Positions 38,287 to 48,172 of a stretch of 50,211 nucleotides of DNA are shown here, piece after piece. How positions within the stretch are numbered: position 1 is the stretch's first letter; every line of letters begins with the position of its first letter. A program made the translations under genes and the position numbers. This stretch comes from a virus. Location: positions 1 through 50,211 of IMG/VR virus record IMGVR_UViG_3300040801_002785; one strand, given 5' to 3'. The notes under the pieces were generated by a model. That model was not told where the DNA came from and made no database searches. It saw nothing but the letters and a program-made list of their open reading frames with translations.

Positions 38287-40868
38287 CAAAAACGAACTAT
38301 CGCCTGAAAATCGAGGGGTGGGGCGGCGAGCCGGTGACAGATCCGGCGATGGAAAAGACCATCGGGTTCGGCTTCTCACGCATTCGCGGATTGCTGCGCG
38401 AGGGTCTCACGCTCGAAGAGCAATGCGACATTGCCTACGGCGAGACCGAATCCGGCGGCATGACGATCACCATCGTCGAGCGCGATGACGAGATCTGGTG
38501 TGAGAAGTGCGCGCGGCAGCCCCAGGTGCGGACGTGGCTTACGAGCAGCGTCGATGCAACCACCGGTCCGACCGTAACGCTCGATGTTGATTCGTCATCT
38601 GGTTTTGACGTAGGCGATATCCTCCACGTTGGAACCGAGTGCATGCTGGTTTCAGACATCCCATCAGGAACCGAGATCACCGCGTTTCGCGCCTATGAGG
38701 GAACACAAAAGCAGGCGCACTACGTCGAAGACGGCGCCGAACTCACCAACCCCGTCGTGACGCACACTTACCCAACGACCCTCGAGGGTCGTCGCGTGTT
38801 CCTGTATGAGTACCAAGACGGCGACGACCTCCAGGGCCCCGGAACGCTTATCTGGCGTGGCATCGCGACGACCGACTTCCAGCTCGAAGAGGGCGGGACG
38901 CGTTGGTCGATGCAAGTTGACAGCATCTTTGCGCTGTTCCAGCAAGACGTCGGCGGTGATGCCGAAAAGACGTTCAGCTTGCGCGGCTACTATTACAGCA
39001 TCCTCGCGCCGTTGATGTTGAACTTGTATCGAGTCACGCCCGGCGACTTTAGGCCGCCGCTCGAGAAGGAAGAGCTAAACATTGTTGGCCACTTCGAGAC
39101 CGTCGACGATCTATGTGATGAGATCAATTCGCGAGTATCCGCGGTTCAGTCATGGACGGATGCGCTTGTTGAAAACTCATTCGCGGCCGTGCCGTTGCCC
39201 GACGGCTCTTGGGGCATTCGAATTGAAACCGACTCGAGCGAGACCGAGCAGTTCTTCGCGGTCGTGGACGAGTGCCGCGGCGTTGGTGGTCTGCCACCGA
39301 TCAACCACCTTGACACAACCGTCAGCTATTTCATCGATGGCGCGGTAGGCACGGCCGCTGTCTGGACGCTCGCATTTGAGCGCCCCATGGCGTCGCCTCG
39401 TGGCGTGTGGGGCCCGCACCACGGACCGATCGCGTACGAAGCGCCAACCGTCGATAACAACCAGTTCACCATCTATCCCGACGGCACGACGCTGCTCAAC
39501 TTCGGCGACATCGTCACTCTCGAATCAGATGAGGATGAAGGCCTATCGTGGACGGTGACGCGCGATGATGACGCCGAGCAGCGATACGAGATCAGTCTAG
39601 GGCCCGAGCGCGCGGCACCATTCTTCTCTCCGGAGACTGAGAATGTGCCCCGGTTCAAGCGCTTCGGAAAGTACACCCGCGGCACGCTCGCTGACTTTCG
39701 CGACGCGCTAGTCGCCAACTCGCCAGCGGACGCAAACCGCGGCGCCGCGCCGTTCGTCACCACTGAAGATCTCGCAAGCTGGGATGACGAGGTCGCGCGC
39801 GCAGAGACCACTGCGGGGCCCCTTGCGTTTCGGGACTACACCATCGCGCAGTCGGTCAAGCTTGGCGAGCTCATCGCCAATGAGTGCCGATTGCTTGGTC
39901 TGTTTCCGCGCCTCGACAGCAACGGAAAAATAGCGATGGGGTATCTCGAGCTCCCCACCGAATCGACGCCGGCCGACTTCGAACTGAACGAGTCGAACAT
40001 TCTGGTCAGTGACCAGACGCTTACGTGGGAACGAAACGCCATCTGGGGCAGCATCAACACCGTTGAACTGCTTACGGGATACGACCCGCAGGAAGATGAG
40101 CACCTGGGCACAACTTATCGCGTGCGTGACGTGACCAGCCTCAGCGTCGTGAAGACGTCGAAAGAACTGAAGATCGAGCCGCTGTCAGGTGACACCGCCG
40201 ACTTCAACGAGGCTGACGTTATCGGCGCGCTTCGTCGCACGCTGAGCGTCTTCGGTCGCCCCTACTCAGTTCTCACAGTCCAGGTGCCGTGGACACTGCG
40301 CGCATCCGCGCTGGTCGGCACTGTCTGCACCATCACGAGCCATCGTGTGCCCAACGTCCGCACCGGCGTTCGCGGCGTCTCGGGTGTAAAGGGGATGGTC
40401 ACGGGTCGGAGCTGGGATCTCGCTCGTGGCGTCGGTACGCTCACCATCATCGTCAGCGACGCGCAACTTCTTGGTTACACGCCATCGGCTGCGATCTCCG
40501 CAAGTTCACTTGTGAGCGGCACGCAATACACGCTCACCGTCGCGCTCGAGTCTCCCGACGGCGTTGACCTCGCGCCGTCTGCGCTGACGGTTACCGATGC
40601 GTTCCCCGTGGGAACTCGGATCGAAGTCATGGAATGGGACAGCACGAGCCAGACGCCGCAGGTTGGCACCGTCAACGCGGTGACGTCGACCACCATTACC
40701 GCAACGTTCGACTCGGCGCCAACGCTGACCGGCACGCGTTATGTTCGTTACGCCGCCGCAGGTGAGGTCACGGCCGAGGCGCAGCAATCATGGGCTTATA
40801 TGGCCGGCACTGACTCGCTTGTTGGATTCTTTGGCGGTGATGTCGTCGCAGGCGAGTTTTCGCCATGA
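38277..40868 (+). CDS. Large tail-tip protein
   Basis: An 863-residue beta-rich protein (MTATKTNYRLKIEGWGGEPV; MTITIVERDDEIWCEKC). It is the right size and place for a tail hub/tip protein. An internal CxxC (WCEKC) could bind metal. The ATG lies inside the palindrome of the lipoprotein promoter and has no ribosome site of its own. No enzymatic motif seen. Confidence 0.55.
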   Translation: MTATKTNYRLKIEGWGGEPVTDPAMEKTIGFGFSRIRGLLREGLTLEEQCDIAYGETESGGMTITIVERDDEIWCEKCARQPQVRTWLTSSVDATTGPTVTLDVDSSSGFDVGDILHVGTECMLVSDIPSGTEITAFRAYEGTQKQAHYVEDGAELTNPVVTHTYPTTLEGRRVFLYEYQDGDDLQGPGTLIWRGIATTDFQLEEGGTRWSMQVDSIFALFQQDVGGDAEKTFSLRGYYYSILAPLMLNLYRVTPGDFRPPLEKEELNIVGHFETVDDLCDEINSRVSAVQSWTDALVENSFAAVPLPDGSWGIRIETDSSETEQFFAVVDECRGVGGLPPINHLDTTVSYFIDGAVGTAAVWTLAFERPMASPRGVWGPHHGPIAYEAPTVDNNQFTIYPDGTTLLNFGDIVTLESDEDEGLSWTVTRDDDAEQRYEISLGPERAAPFFSPETENVPRFKRFGKYTRGTLADFRDALVANSPADANRGAAPFVTTEDLASWDDEVARAETTAGPLAFRDYTIAQSVKLGELIANECRLLGLFPRLDSNGKIAMGYLELPTESTPADFELNESNILVSDQTLTWERNAIWGSINTVELLTGYDPQEDEHLGTTYRVRDVTSLSVVKTSKELKIEPLSGDTADFNEADVIGALRRTLSVFGRPYSVLTVQVPWTLRASALVGTVCTITSHRVPNVRTGVRGVSGVKGMVTGRSWDLARGVGTLTIIVSDAQLLGYTPSAAISASSLVSGTQYTLTVALESPDGVDLAPSALTVTDAFPVGTRIEVMEWDSTSQTPQVGTVNAVTSTTITATFDSAPTLTGTRYVRYAAAGEVTAEAQQSWAYMAGTDSLVGFFGGDVVAGEFSP

Positions 40869-41437
40869 CATGGTCCACATTCATTCGCCTCGACACGGGT
40901 GAGCACTCAACGGACGACCCCATTGACACGGTGGCGAAACGGATTGCGGCGTCAAACTTGCGCCACCACCGGAAGAGCCACGGCCAAGTGCTCGCCAACT
41001 GGGCACTTGCCGATGGCGATGGCATAACCCGAGGCCGAAACGGGACGACGAGTGGCGGGCGCCCGCTGTGGGAGTCAGGGCTCATCTATCGACGCACGCG
41101 GCCGGACGGAACGCTGTTTCCGGTTCGGGTAAAGCTACGTGGACGCATTACGTCCACTGGCACTGCAACGTTCATTGTGTACGTTGGTCGAGCACAGGAA
41201 ACGTTTGTTACGTCGAGCACAACCGGCGCGTGGTTGACTGCCGGCGGCATCGGCGACGTTGATGGGCTCTTGCGTGATGACAACGTCGCGCCCATCGTCA
41301 CCGTTTCATCGCCGCAGAGCATTGGCGCAGACCCAATAACGTTCGATGATACGGCGACAACAGTTCGTGTCTACGTGTCTTCTGTTGTTGAAGTCGAACT
41401 AACCGGCGTCTACGCCGCGGAGGTTCATGGTGTCTGA
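40865..41437 (+). CDS. Tail protein, unknown
   Basis: A 190-residue beta-rich protein with a TGA-ATG overlap to the hub gene (ATGA) and overlapping the next gene. A basic N-terminal half (NLRHHRKSHGQVLANWALAD) is followed by Thr/Val-rich strands. No family recognised. Confidence 0.45.
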   Translation: MTWSTFIRLDTGEHSTDDPIDTVAKRIAASNLRHHRKSHGQVLANWALADGDGITRGRNGTTSGGRPLWESGLIYRRTRPDGTLFPVRVKLRGRITSTGTATFIVYVGRAQETFVTSSTTGAWLTAGGIGDVDGLLRDDNVAPIVTVSSPQSIGADPITFDDTATTVRVYVSSVVEVELTGVYAAEVHGV

Positions 41438-42458
41438 CTCTTCCTTCTTGCCGCCCGACGTCGACATTACCGGCATTCTCGCGAGCAATGCCGTTAGCGG
41501 CTCCGCGTGGGGGACGAATGCGCGTCTGACAAACCACCTATTGGGTCGTGGTCGTGTGCTCGTCCCCCCATTCAAGCCCAGCACGGGCGGCACACTGGGC
41601 GATGGGTCTTACACGTTCGCTTTCCGATTGGTGCCGACATACAACGCGCTTGCTCGCCGGTGGCGCGTATCAGCACGCTGCGGCGGCGATGTTGTGGTTA
41701 CTGCGAACGGCGTAACGCTCAGCCCGACCGCGCCTGGTACCTTCGAAAGCATCGAGCAGTACGAGCTCCCGCCACCCATTATCAGGGAAGAGCTCCTTTC
41801 GTCGCAGTCGAATTCGGAGAGCTCTGCGACCGTGACGGTTAGCGCATCGGCCGTCGGTGACGGAGGTGGCTCCGTCGACATCGACTCAATCGAGTGCATC
41901 GAGATCCCGCGCCGCGTGTTGGCCGAAGACGCGAACGAGCGCGGCGTCAATCTTCCATCCATGCGCACAGGCCAACCGCTCCGCGCCGATGCCTTCGCAA
42001 ACATGCTCGGCGTCTCGCAAGATGCCGACATCGGCAAGCGCGTTCTTCTGCACTGGGCGGTGCCATACCTGGTGGGCGGCGTGGCTTCAAATAGCTACGC
42101 GGCATCAACAAGCTCGAGCGCATTTGTGAGCGTGTTCCCCGTCAACCACTTCGCGTTGGCTCGCAAGATCTACAACGACGGCGCCGACACGACCAACTGC
42201 AAGGCCCGATTCTTCGCGTGGGTGAGCGGCGGCGGGTCGGGCCAGATCCGCGTTTCGGGCACCAAGGGCAACAGTTCGGCGGTCACCATCACGAACACAA
42301 CCGCGTCATGGAGTTCGCAGATCACCAACGCGCCCGTTGTCGCCGAAGACCTCGCCGCACCGGACGGTGAAGGTGGCGCTGGACACGATGCGCTGAACGT
42401 TCAGATCCGCGCCACCAGTGGCACCATCTATCTTGCAAGCGCTATCGTCTACGAGTAG
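41427..42458 (+). CDS. Tail or baseplate protein
   Basis: A 343-residue protein with Ser/Thr- and Gly-rich strands (SSATVTVSASAVGDGGGSVD; GQIRVSGTKGNSSAVTITNT), a composition typical of phage tip or fibre-attachment proteins. No enzyme motif. Confidence 0.5.
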   Translation: MVSDSSFLPPDVDITGILASNAVSGSAWGTNARLTNHLLGRGRVLVPPFKPSTGGTLGDGSYTFAFRLVPTYNALARRWRVSARCGGDVVVTANGVTLSPTAPGTFESIEQYELPPPIIREELLSSQSNSESSATVTVSASAVGDGGGSVDIDSIECIEIPRRVLAEDANERGVNLPSMRTGQPLRADAFANMLGVSQDADIGKRVLLHWAVPYLVGGVASNSYAASTSSSAFVSVFPVNHFALARKIYNDGADTTNCKARFFAWVSGGGSGQIRVSGTKGNSSAVTITNTTASWSSQITNAPVVAEDLAAPDGEGGAGHDALNVQIRATSGTIYLASAIVYE

Positions 42459-42528
42459 CGCGCACGCACTGCACACACCCCTTCCAAGTCTCGCCATCCG
42501 GCGGAGCTTTACTCGTTTGGAGAACACC

Positions 42529-42831
42529 ATGAGCGACGCAGAAAAGGTCACATACGACTTCGCCAACGCGCAAAACCTTAGCGGAACTGGCAGCCAGCGG
42601 ACCGCAGAGATGAAGGTCGGCCACTGGTACGCGCTATTCGTCGGCAATACCGCGGTGCGTGTAACGTCGGGCGGCGACAGCATCACCGCCGACTCTGACG
42701 ACCCATACATCGCCGCAGGCAGTGTCGTGCCGTTCAACCTGAATGACGCGTATGTCGCCGTCATCGGAGAGGATGGCGCAGCGCACGTCGCGCACCTTGT
42801 GCCAGCCAGCCCTGGTGCGGGCGCGGCATGA
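42529..42831 (+). CDS. Small tail protein
   Basis: A 100-residue beta-rich protein (MSDAEKVTYDFANAQNLSG) with GGAG before the ATG. It is coupled to the fibre gene by ATGA and may be its chaperone or a trimeric linker. No family recognised. Confidence 0.5.
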   Translation: MSDAEKVTYDFANAQNLSGTGSQRTAEMKVGHWYALFVGNTAVRVTSGGDSITADSDDPYIAAGSVVPFNLNDAYVAVIGEDGAAHVAHLVPASPGAGAA

Positions 42832-45305
42832 CCCGCCGCATCCCATCATTGATGCGTCGCGGCGGTCGCGCGGGTATGCGTGCAGGGGGTGGTACCCCAA
42901 GAGCTACCGCGACGACCGGCTTCGCAGACGAGTCATTCTTCGCGGGCACCAACTCACTCCCAGCAGCGGAGTCGATGGCCATCGCCACGATGTTCCGGCT
43001 TACGCAGATCCCAAGCACGGGCAATGAACGCATGTTCGGAAAATCGAACGGCAGCTCGGGCTGGTCGATGTACCTCAACAGCGCAGGACGCCTGCAGGTC
43101 ACCAGCGCTGGAGTCGCCAACCTTTTCTACGCATTCACCGCTGACGACGTCGGCAAGACGTTCATTGCGCTCTGGACACGCAACGCGAGCACGGCGGAGC
43201 TCTGGCTCTACAGCGCGGGATGGGCGGGACCTCGGCTGGCATGGGCGGACACGGACGGCGTGGGTGCGCCAGCTACCACGTCATGGGGCACGTACATCGG
43301 CGTCATGCAGAATGGCACGACCCAGACAAGCAACACTGACATCACCGAGTCTGCGGACATCATCGGCTGCGGCTACTCCTCGCAGTATCTGAACGAAGCG
43401 CAGGTCACCACGTTTATGGCAGCGTGCGTGAGCGAGGGAACGCTGCATGCGGGCGCCTCCTTCCCTGGCGCGGTCAGTGTCTATCAGGCTGCGAACGGTC
43501 TGGAGAACGACCAAGTGGGTGCCAACGACATGGTGCGTGTCGAGAACGGCGGCCCGCTGACTGACGTCACGTTCGCTCCCGCCTATCCGGGTTCCGAGCT
43601 GGATGTCTATGTGACCTGGGGGCAGTCGAACCGACGTGGTGCACAGGACTCTTCCGATTTTGCGGACGTCGCAGGTGTGGACTATACCGTCGCAGTTCCT
43701 GGCGTGCGCTACGCATTTGAGCCGTCTACAGTACTGGGCCCGCTGGACGACAGCAACGCCACCACAGGTACAGCCTCTGAGGTCTCGCTTGGTCGAGCAC
43801 TTCTCGATGCGGGACGAAGCCCCGTCATTCTGAAGCATGGCGCAGGTGGTACCACCCTCTATGAGGACTGGGACCCCGACGATCCGGGGATTGAGTGGTC
43901 CAACGGTGTCAACCACTTCTACGACACGATCCCAATGCTAGATAAAGGCGTCATTCGCTGTATGTCGTGGGCGCAGGGCGAGAGCGATGCAGCGATTGGT
44001 GAGGAAGCCAACTCGCTTGCATACGAGACAAATCTCGACAACTTGTTTACGAAATATCGCACTGAGTTTGCCGACTACCTACACCCAGACTTTCGCTTTC
44101 TGCTCATCCGTCTGAACCCTGCGGATGGTGCCCAGGACTCCAGTGCATACCCCTACATCGACAACATCCGCACCGCGCAAGAGGCCGTGGCGGCGAGCCG
44201 TAGCGATGTCCTCATCATCGACATGGACCTGGCCGTTACGACGGATGGGATCCACTGGGACGCCGCGGGACTCGTGGGCATGGGCTTCGCGGAATCGCGA
44301 GCGATTCTCAACGATTCAGACGCAGTGGCATATAACGGTATCGACATCCAGGCGCCGGAGATTGACGGGGTTCCGACCATCACAGGCACCCCCACCGTTG
44401 GCCAGACAGTCACCGTCACGCCGGCCGAGGCTGTGGGTGCGCCCATTCCCACGAACGCGCTACAACTGTACCGCGATGGTGTCGCCATCTCCGGGGCGAG
44501 TGGCACAGAAGCCTTTGATTACGTGCCCATCGAAGCGGACGAGGACGCCATCCTGACGGCGGTACAGGTGTCTACGAACAGCGAGGGCAGCGACTCTGCA
44601 ACGAGCGCGGGCTTCGGGCCAATCGAAGCCGCATCCACGTGGACACCCGGTGATTTCACGAACATCCGCGCATACTGGCGCGCAGATGACATCAGTCAAA
44701 GCGGCACAAACCTAGTACAGTTCAACGACCAGATCGGGAGCCAACACCTCCCCGTATGGCCTGGTCAGACGCCGCAGGTTGTGAGCGATCCAGCCCATTT
44801 CAATGGAGAGCAGCACGTCCTCTTTGACGGTACGCAGCTGTGCTTCATGAACAACCTCGACATCGTCAGCGACGACGTCTTCACATTTTTCTGGATCGCA
44901 AAGCTGGTATCGAGCCCTAACGGGGCTCGGCCCATGTGCTTCAATGGCGTTGGCTTCAAACCCAGAATGCTGGGCACCACCCTTAACCGGGTCTACATGG
45001 ACGTTCCCGAAGGAGGAGGCTCCATTGCGACCCAGACACTGAATGAACGAGGCATCATCCTAGCCTGGGAGAACGGTGTCGAGACCAAGTCCTATCGGGG
45101 TGGCACGTTGGAGGATTCAGACGCCTCTACAGCCGCAAAAGCCACGCTCAGCACCGTCGCGGACTTCTCGCTCGGCGGATACATCAACAACTCGGCCCAT
45201 GCACACGTCCGCATCGTCGAGGCTGGGATCCTGGGGGCTATGCCCACTCCATCAGAGCTGACCGAATGGAACAATTACCTCGCCCGTTATGGAGCGCAGG
45301 TGTGA
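42828..45305 (+). CDS. Tail fibre with SGNH/SASA-type esterase domain
   Basis: An 825-residue receptor-binding protein. Residues 35-225 look like a concanavalin/LamG-type domain. From about 258 comes a sialate-O-acetylesterase-like domain: YVTWGQSN (nucleophile Ser), SWAQGESDA and DGIHWD with the catalytic Asp and His. An Ig-like segment follows (TITGTPTVGQTVTVTPAEAV), then a second LamG-like domain. It probably removes acetyl groups from surface sugar during adsorption. Confidence 0.78.
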   Translation: MTRRIPSLMRRGGRAGMRAGGGTPRATATTGFADESFFAGTNSLPAAESMAIATMFRLTQIPSTGNERMFGKSNGSSGWSMYLNSAGRLQVTSAGVANLFYAFTADDVGKTFIALWTRNASTAELWLYSAGWAGPRLAWADTDGVGAPATTSWGTYIGVMQNGTTQTSNTDITESADIIGCGYSSQYLNEAQVTTFMAACVSEGTLHAGASFPGAVSVYQAANGLENDQVGANDMVRVENGGPLTDVTFAPAYPGSELDVYVTWGQSNRRGAQDSSDFADVAGVDYTVAVPGVRYAFEPSTVLGPLDDSNATTGTASEVSLGRALLDAGRSPVILKHGAGGTTLYEDWDPDDPGIEWSNGVNHFYDTIPMLDKGVIRCMSWAQGESDAAIGEEANSLAYETNLDNLFTKYRTEFADYLHPDFRFLLIRLNPADGAQDSSAYPYIDNIRTAQEAVAASRSDVLIIDMDLAVTTDGIHWDAAGLVGMGFAESRAILNDSDAVAYNGIDIQAPEIDGVPTITGTPTVGQTVTVTPAEAVGAPIPTNALQLYRDGVAISGASGTEAFDYVPIEADEDAILTAVQVSTNSEGSDSATSAGFGPIEAASTWTPGDFTNIRAYWRADDISQSGTNLVQFNDQIGSQHLPVWPGQTPQVVSDPAHFNGEQHVLFDGTQLCFMNNLDIVSDDVFTFFWIAKLVSSPNGARPMCFNGVGFKPRMLGTTLNRVYMDVPEGGGSIATQTLNERGIILAWENGVETKSYRGGTLEDSDASTAAKATLSTVADFSLGGYINNSAHAHVRIVEAGILGAMPTPSELTEWNNYLARYGAQV

Positions 45306-45967
45306 CCGCGCACGACGACGACATCCCGACGCGCGACTTGCGTAAGGCGTCGCCCGAGCGCTCCGCCGAAACTCGTCGTCGCCTCCGCGACCTCTTCGTC
45401 AGCGATGACGGCATCGTGTCGCCCGATGACGCAGCACGCGAACACCGCGAGCGGATGGCGTCCGAAGACGGTCGCCGCCGGGTGCGTGAGCGACGACCCT
45501 CGGCGGTCGCAGCCCGCGCCGACTTGATGATGGTGCTCGCTGAGCGCCTGCGCTCGATGCCCTTCTTTGACGCGCTCTCCGATGACGAGGTGCGCGCGAT
45601 GCATCAGCTCATCGCCGAGGCGTACGACGCGGGCGAGCGCCGCGCCGAGACGAAAGCGCAGACACTGCAGCGCCGCATCGCCGAGCTCGAGGCGCGCCGC
45701 ATCGACGCAGAGGACCGGGCGATCACGGCGGAGTCGGACCGACTCTCGCGGCCGCCGCTGACTCACGCCGGCGCCGAGACCATTGCGGCGCAGCAAGAAC
45801 TGCTTGCGCGCTACATGCGCCGGTCGGCGTGGCTCGCCGGCGAGCTCGAAGCGCGCGGTGTACGCGTGCCCGAGCCGCCGTACGCAGAGACTCGGCTCGC
45901 AGTCGTGAAGACGCCGAGTGATGACACCATCGCTGGCGAGTTTATCCGATGGGTGGACCCCTCATGA
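45302..45967 (+). CDS. Coiled-coil protein, lysis region
   Basis: A 221-residue GTG-start protein, highly charged and helical (AETKAQTLQRRIAELEARRI). It has no membrane span. It overlaps the fibre gene by GTGA and the PAS gene by ATGA. It may be a tail-fibre chaperone or part of the lysis cassette. Confidence 0.5.
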   Translation: MTAHDDDIPTRDLRKASPERSAETRRRLRDLFVSDDGIVSPDDAAREHRERMASEDGRRRVRERRPSAVAARADLMMVLAERLRSMPFFDALSDDEVRAMHQLIAEAYDAGERRAETKAQTLQRRIAELEARRIDAEDRAITAESDRLSRPPLTHAGAETIAAQQELLARYMRRSAWLAGELEARGVRVPEPPYAETRLAVVKTPSDDTIAGEFIRWVDPS

Positions 45968-46551
45968 AGGTCGCAATCATCCTCGCGTCGGCCGCGATCT
46001 TCGGGCTCGTCGTGATCCTCATGCGCGTGCAAGCGGAGTTGCGCAAGCGACTCGCGCGCCGCGACTCCGTCCCTGGCATTCAAATCGGGCCGCCCGTCGG
46101 CGACGAGGAGCTCGACGCCCTCCGCGAAGACGCGCTCATCGTCGCGGACGCATACGAGTCCGCCGGTCGCCCCATCGGCGTGCTTGTAACGGGCCCGCAT
46201 CCAGAGACGGGCATCATCACGGTGCTCGACACCGACGAATACCTGCCCAGCCTTCTCGGGATCACGCGCGAGCAGTTCCTCGCTGAGAACTGGGCGGCGC
46301 ACATCGACCCGCGCGACATCGACCGGACGCTCCGCGAGGTGCGAGCGCCGCGCGGCGAGATGACGAACCGATACATCGCCGCAGACGGACGCGCTGTACA
46401 CATCCTGTGGCGCTGGATGCGTGACTCGCGCGGCCGCGGCTACTCACTCGCCGCGCAGCATCTCGGACGCGCCGCCGAAGACCGCATGGACGAGTACCGC
46501 GACGCGCTGGAGGAGCGGCGTCGAGCACGAGAGGGGGCGGCTCATGGATAG
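45964..46551 (+). CDS. Membrane-anchored PAS-domain protein
   Basis: A 195-residue protein. Residues 3-21 are a membrane helix (VAIILASAAIFGLVVILM). From about 75 to 175 runs a PAS fold: GIITVLDTDEYLPSLLGITR, then NWAAHIDPRDIDRTL and YIAADGRAVHILWRWMRDSR. The pattern matches bacterial PAS sensors without any kinase domain. PAS proteins in phage lysis cassettes are unusual; it could sense a host signal or modulate lysis timing. Confidence 0.65.
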   Translation: MKVAIILASAAIFGLVVILMRVQAELRKRLARRDSVPGIQIGPPVGDEELDALREDALIVADAYESAGRPIGVLVTGPHPETGIITVLDTDEYLPSLLGITREQFLAENWAAHIDPRDIDRTLREVRAPRGEMTNRYIAADGRAVHILWRWMRDSRGRGYSLAAQHLGRAAEDRMDEYRDALEERRRAREGAAHG

Positions 46552-47149
46552 CACCGCCATCGCGGCCATCATCGTCGCCATCGGCACCGCCGTCGGCGCC
46601 ATCGTTACCGCAGCGATTCTCGCGGTGCGGAAACCGCAGAGAGGTGGTAGCGACGAGCAGCGTTCGGACGTCACGCCCGCACTGCGCGTGCCGAACGACC
46701 CGAACGCGCCGCTCGCGAACGAGGACACGGGCCGCTTCATCATCGAGGGGCAGGGCGAGCACCGCCGCGACCTCGAGGAAATGGGCCTTCGTGTCGAGGA
46801 GGTGCGGACTCGTGTGCGGTCGATTCACGACGGGCAAAAGGGACACTCGCGCTCGATCGTGAACATCCAGCTCGCAATGGAGCGTATCGCGCAGGATATG
46901 GAGTCGCTGTCGACGATGCAGATCCAGCACGACACCACATCGATGCAGGTGCGCCAGATCGTGAACATGCTCGAGAGCCAGAACATGGAGATCAGCCGCA
47001 TCGCATCGCGCACGTCAGACGCCATCGAGCGACTCATGCGGATGGTCATTCGCGAGGAGATGGCGGCGACCTCTGCGCCCTCGCAGATCGGCAACCCGCG
47101 TGCACCCAGATATCAGCCGCCAAAAGGCGGCGGAGGAGAGACATCATGA
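46544..47149 (+). CDS. Membrane-anchored coiled-coil protein (spanin-like?)
   Basis: A 201-residue protein with one N-terminal transmembrane helix (AIAAIIVAIGTAVGAIVTAA) and a long soluble coiled coil (residues 75-165). It resembles inner-membrane spanins in layout. ATGA-coupled to the holin-like gene. Assignment rests on topology and place only. Confidence 0.5.
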   Translation: MDSTAIAAIIVAIGTAVGAIVTAAILAVRKPQRGGSDEQRSDVTPALRVPNDPNAPLANEDTGRFIIEGQGEHRRDLEEMGLRVEEVRTRVRSIHDGQKGHSRSIVNIQLAMERIAQDMESLSTMQIQHDTTSMQVRQIVNMLESQNMEISRIASRTSDAIERLMRMVIREEMAATSAPSQIGNPRAPRYQPPKGGGGETS

Positions 47150-47424
47150 AAAACATCATCGCGCTTGCAGAGCGCTTCCGCTGGCCGCTCGTCGCGCTGC
47201 TCATCGCCGCTGTGGTGGTGTGGGTGGTGGTCGTGGGTTTTGGCTCGACCCTGGGCGTCGACGAAAGCGTGCGCGTCGCCGTTGAACGCGCCGTCACTGG
47301 CGTCTGGGGTTTCGTCGTGTCCGTGCTCCTGCCGCTCGCCGTCCGCGACAGTGACGGCGACGGGAAGCCGGACATCATCGACGACAGCATCTCGCCGCCG
47401 CCGCTGCCGGGAGGTGAGCAATGA
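47146..47424 (+). CDS. Holin-like membrane protein
   Basis: A 92-residue protein with two hydrophobic helices (WPLVALLIAAVVVWVVVVGF and GVWGFVVSVLLPLAV) and a short C-terminal DSDGDGKPD, a calcium-binding-like motif. Size and topology fit a holin. Confidence 0.6.
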   Translation: MKNIIALAERFRWPLVALLIAAVVVWVVVVGFGSTLGVDESVRVAVERAVTGVWGFVVSVLLPLAVRDSDGDGKPDIIDDSISPPPLPGGEQ

Positions 47425-47900
47425 AACTCCGCACCTACGGACTCGAGGGCGTCGGCGTGCTCATCGTCGCCGCCGTGCTCGTCGCGCTCGCCGGCTGCGG
47501 CGCGTCTGCGCTCGACCACTCCACCACCGCGCTCGGCGTTGCTCGAGCGGCTCAAGCGGGCGCGGTGAGCGTGCAGAAGGCCGGGCTCGGCGCAGACCTC
47601 GATCGTCACTGCGCCGGGCTCGTCGACCCAGCGCTCGAAGCATGCGCACGGGAGCGCGGCGAGGAGTTCAGGCGGTCCGAGACCGCCCTCGAGGCGACTC
47701 GCGAGACCGTCGACACCCTCGGTCTCGGCTTGCTCATCTGGGCTGAGCGTGTGGTCGCTGGCGAGGCTGACGAAGACACGCCGCCGCTTCCTGTCTGCGA
47801 GGCGCTCGCGCAGCTCGCCGCCGCAGCGGAAACGTGGGCGGCGGTCGCCGGCACCACACTCCCCGTGAAACCGTGGACGTGCCCAGGAGGTGCATCGTGA
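47421..47900 (+). CDS. Lipoprotein (outer spanin candidate)
   Basis: A 159-residue protein with a signal and lipobox (VGVLIVAAVLVALAGCG). The mature part is helical with four cysteines. Directly after the holin-like gene, so an o-spanin is possible, but it is longer than usual. Confidence 0.5.
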   Translation: MKLRTYGLEGVGVLIVAAVLVALAGCGASALDHSTTALGVARAAQAGAVSVQKAGLGADLDRHCAGLVDPALEACARERGEEFRRSETALEATRETVDTLGLGLLIWAERVVAGEADEDTPPLPVCEALAQLAAAAETWAAVAGTTLPVKPWTCPGGAS

Positions 47901-48172
47901 ACCGAGAACGCATCGACAACGTGCTCGGCAAGGTGGACACCCTTGCCGGCATCCTCCCCGACCTCATGCCGGGCAGCGGCATCGACGATATGGCCATCGC
48001 CGGCGCGCGCGGACTCATCGCCGTGATCCGCTCGCTCCTGCGTTCGGGTCGGGAGCCCGACGAGATCCTCGAGCTTCTGCGCCGGTGGCGCGACGAGGGC
48101 GCAGCGCGCTTCGACGTAGACGAAACGGTCGACGCATGGCTCGCGAAGCAGCGGGCGGAGCGAGGCGAGTGA
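47897..48172 (+). CDS. Small helical protein, lysis region
   Basis: A 91-residue GTG-start protein (VNRERIDNVLGKVDTLAGIL), helical. Coupled on both sides by GTGA. No family recognised. Confidence 0.45.
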   Translation: MNRERIDNVLGKVDTLAGILPDLMPGSGIDDMAIAGARGLIAVIRSLLRSGREPDEILELLRRWRDEGAARFDVDETVDAWLAKQRAERGE

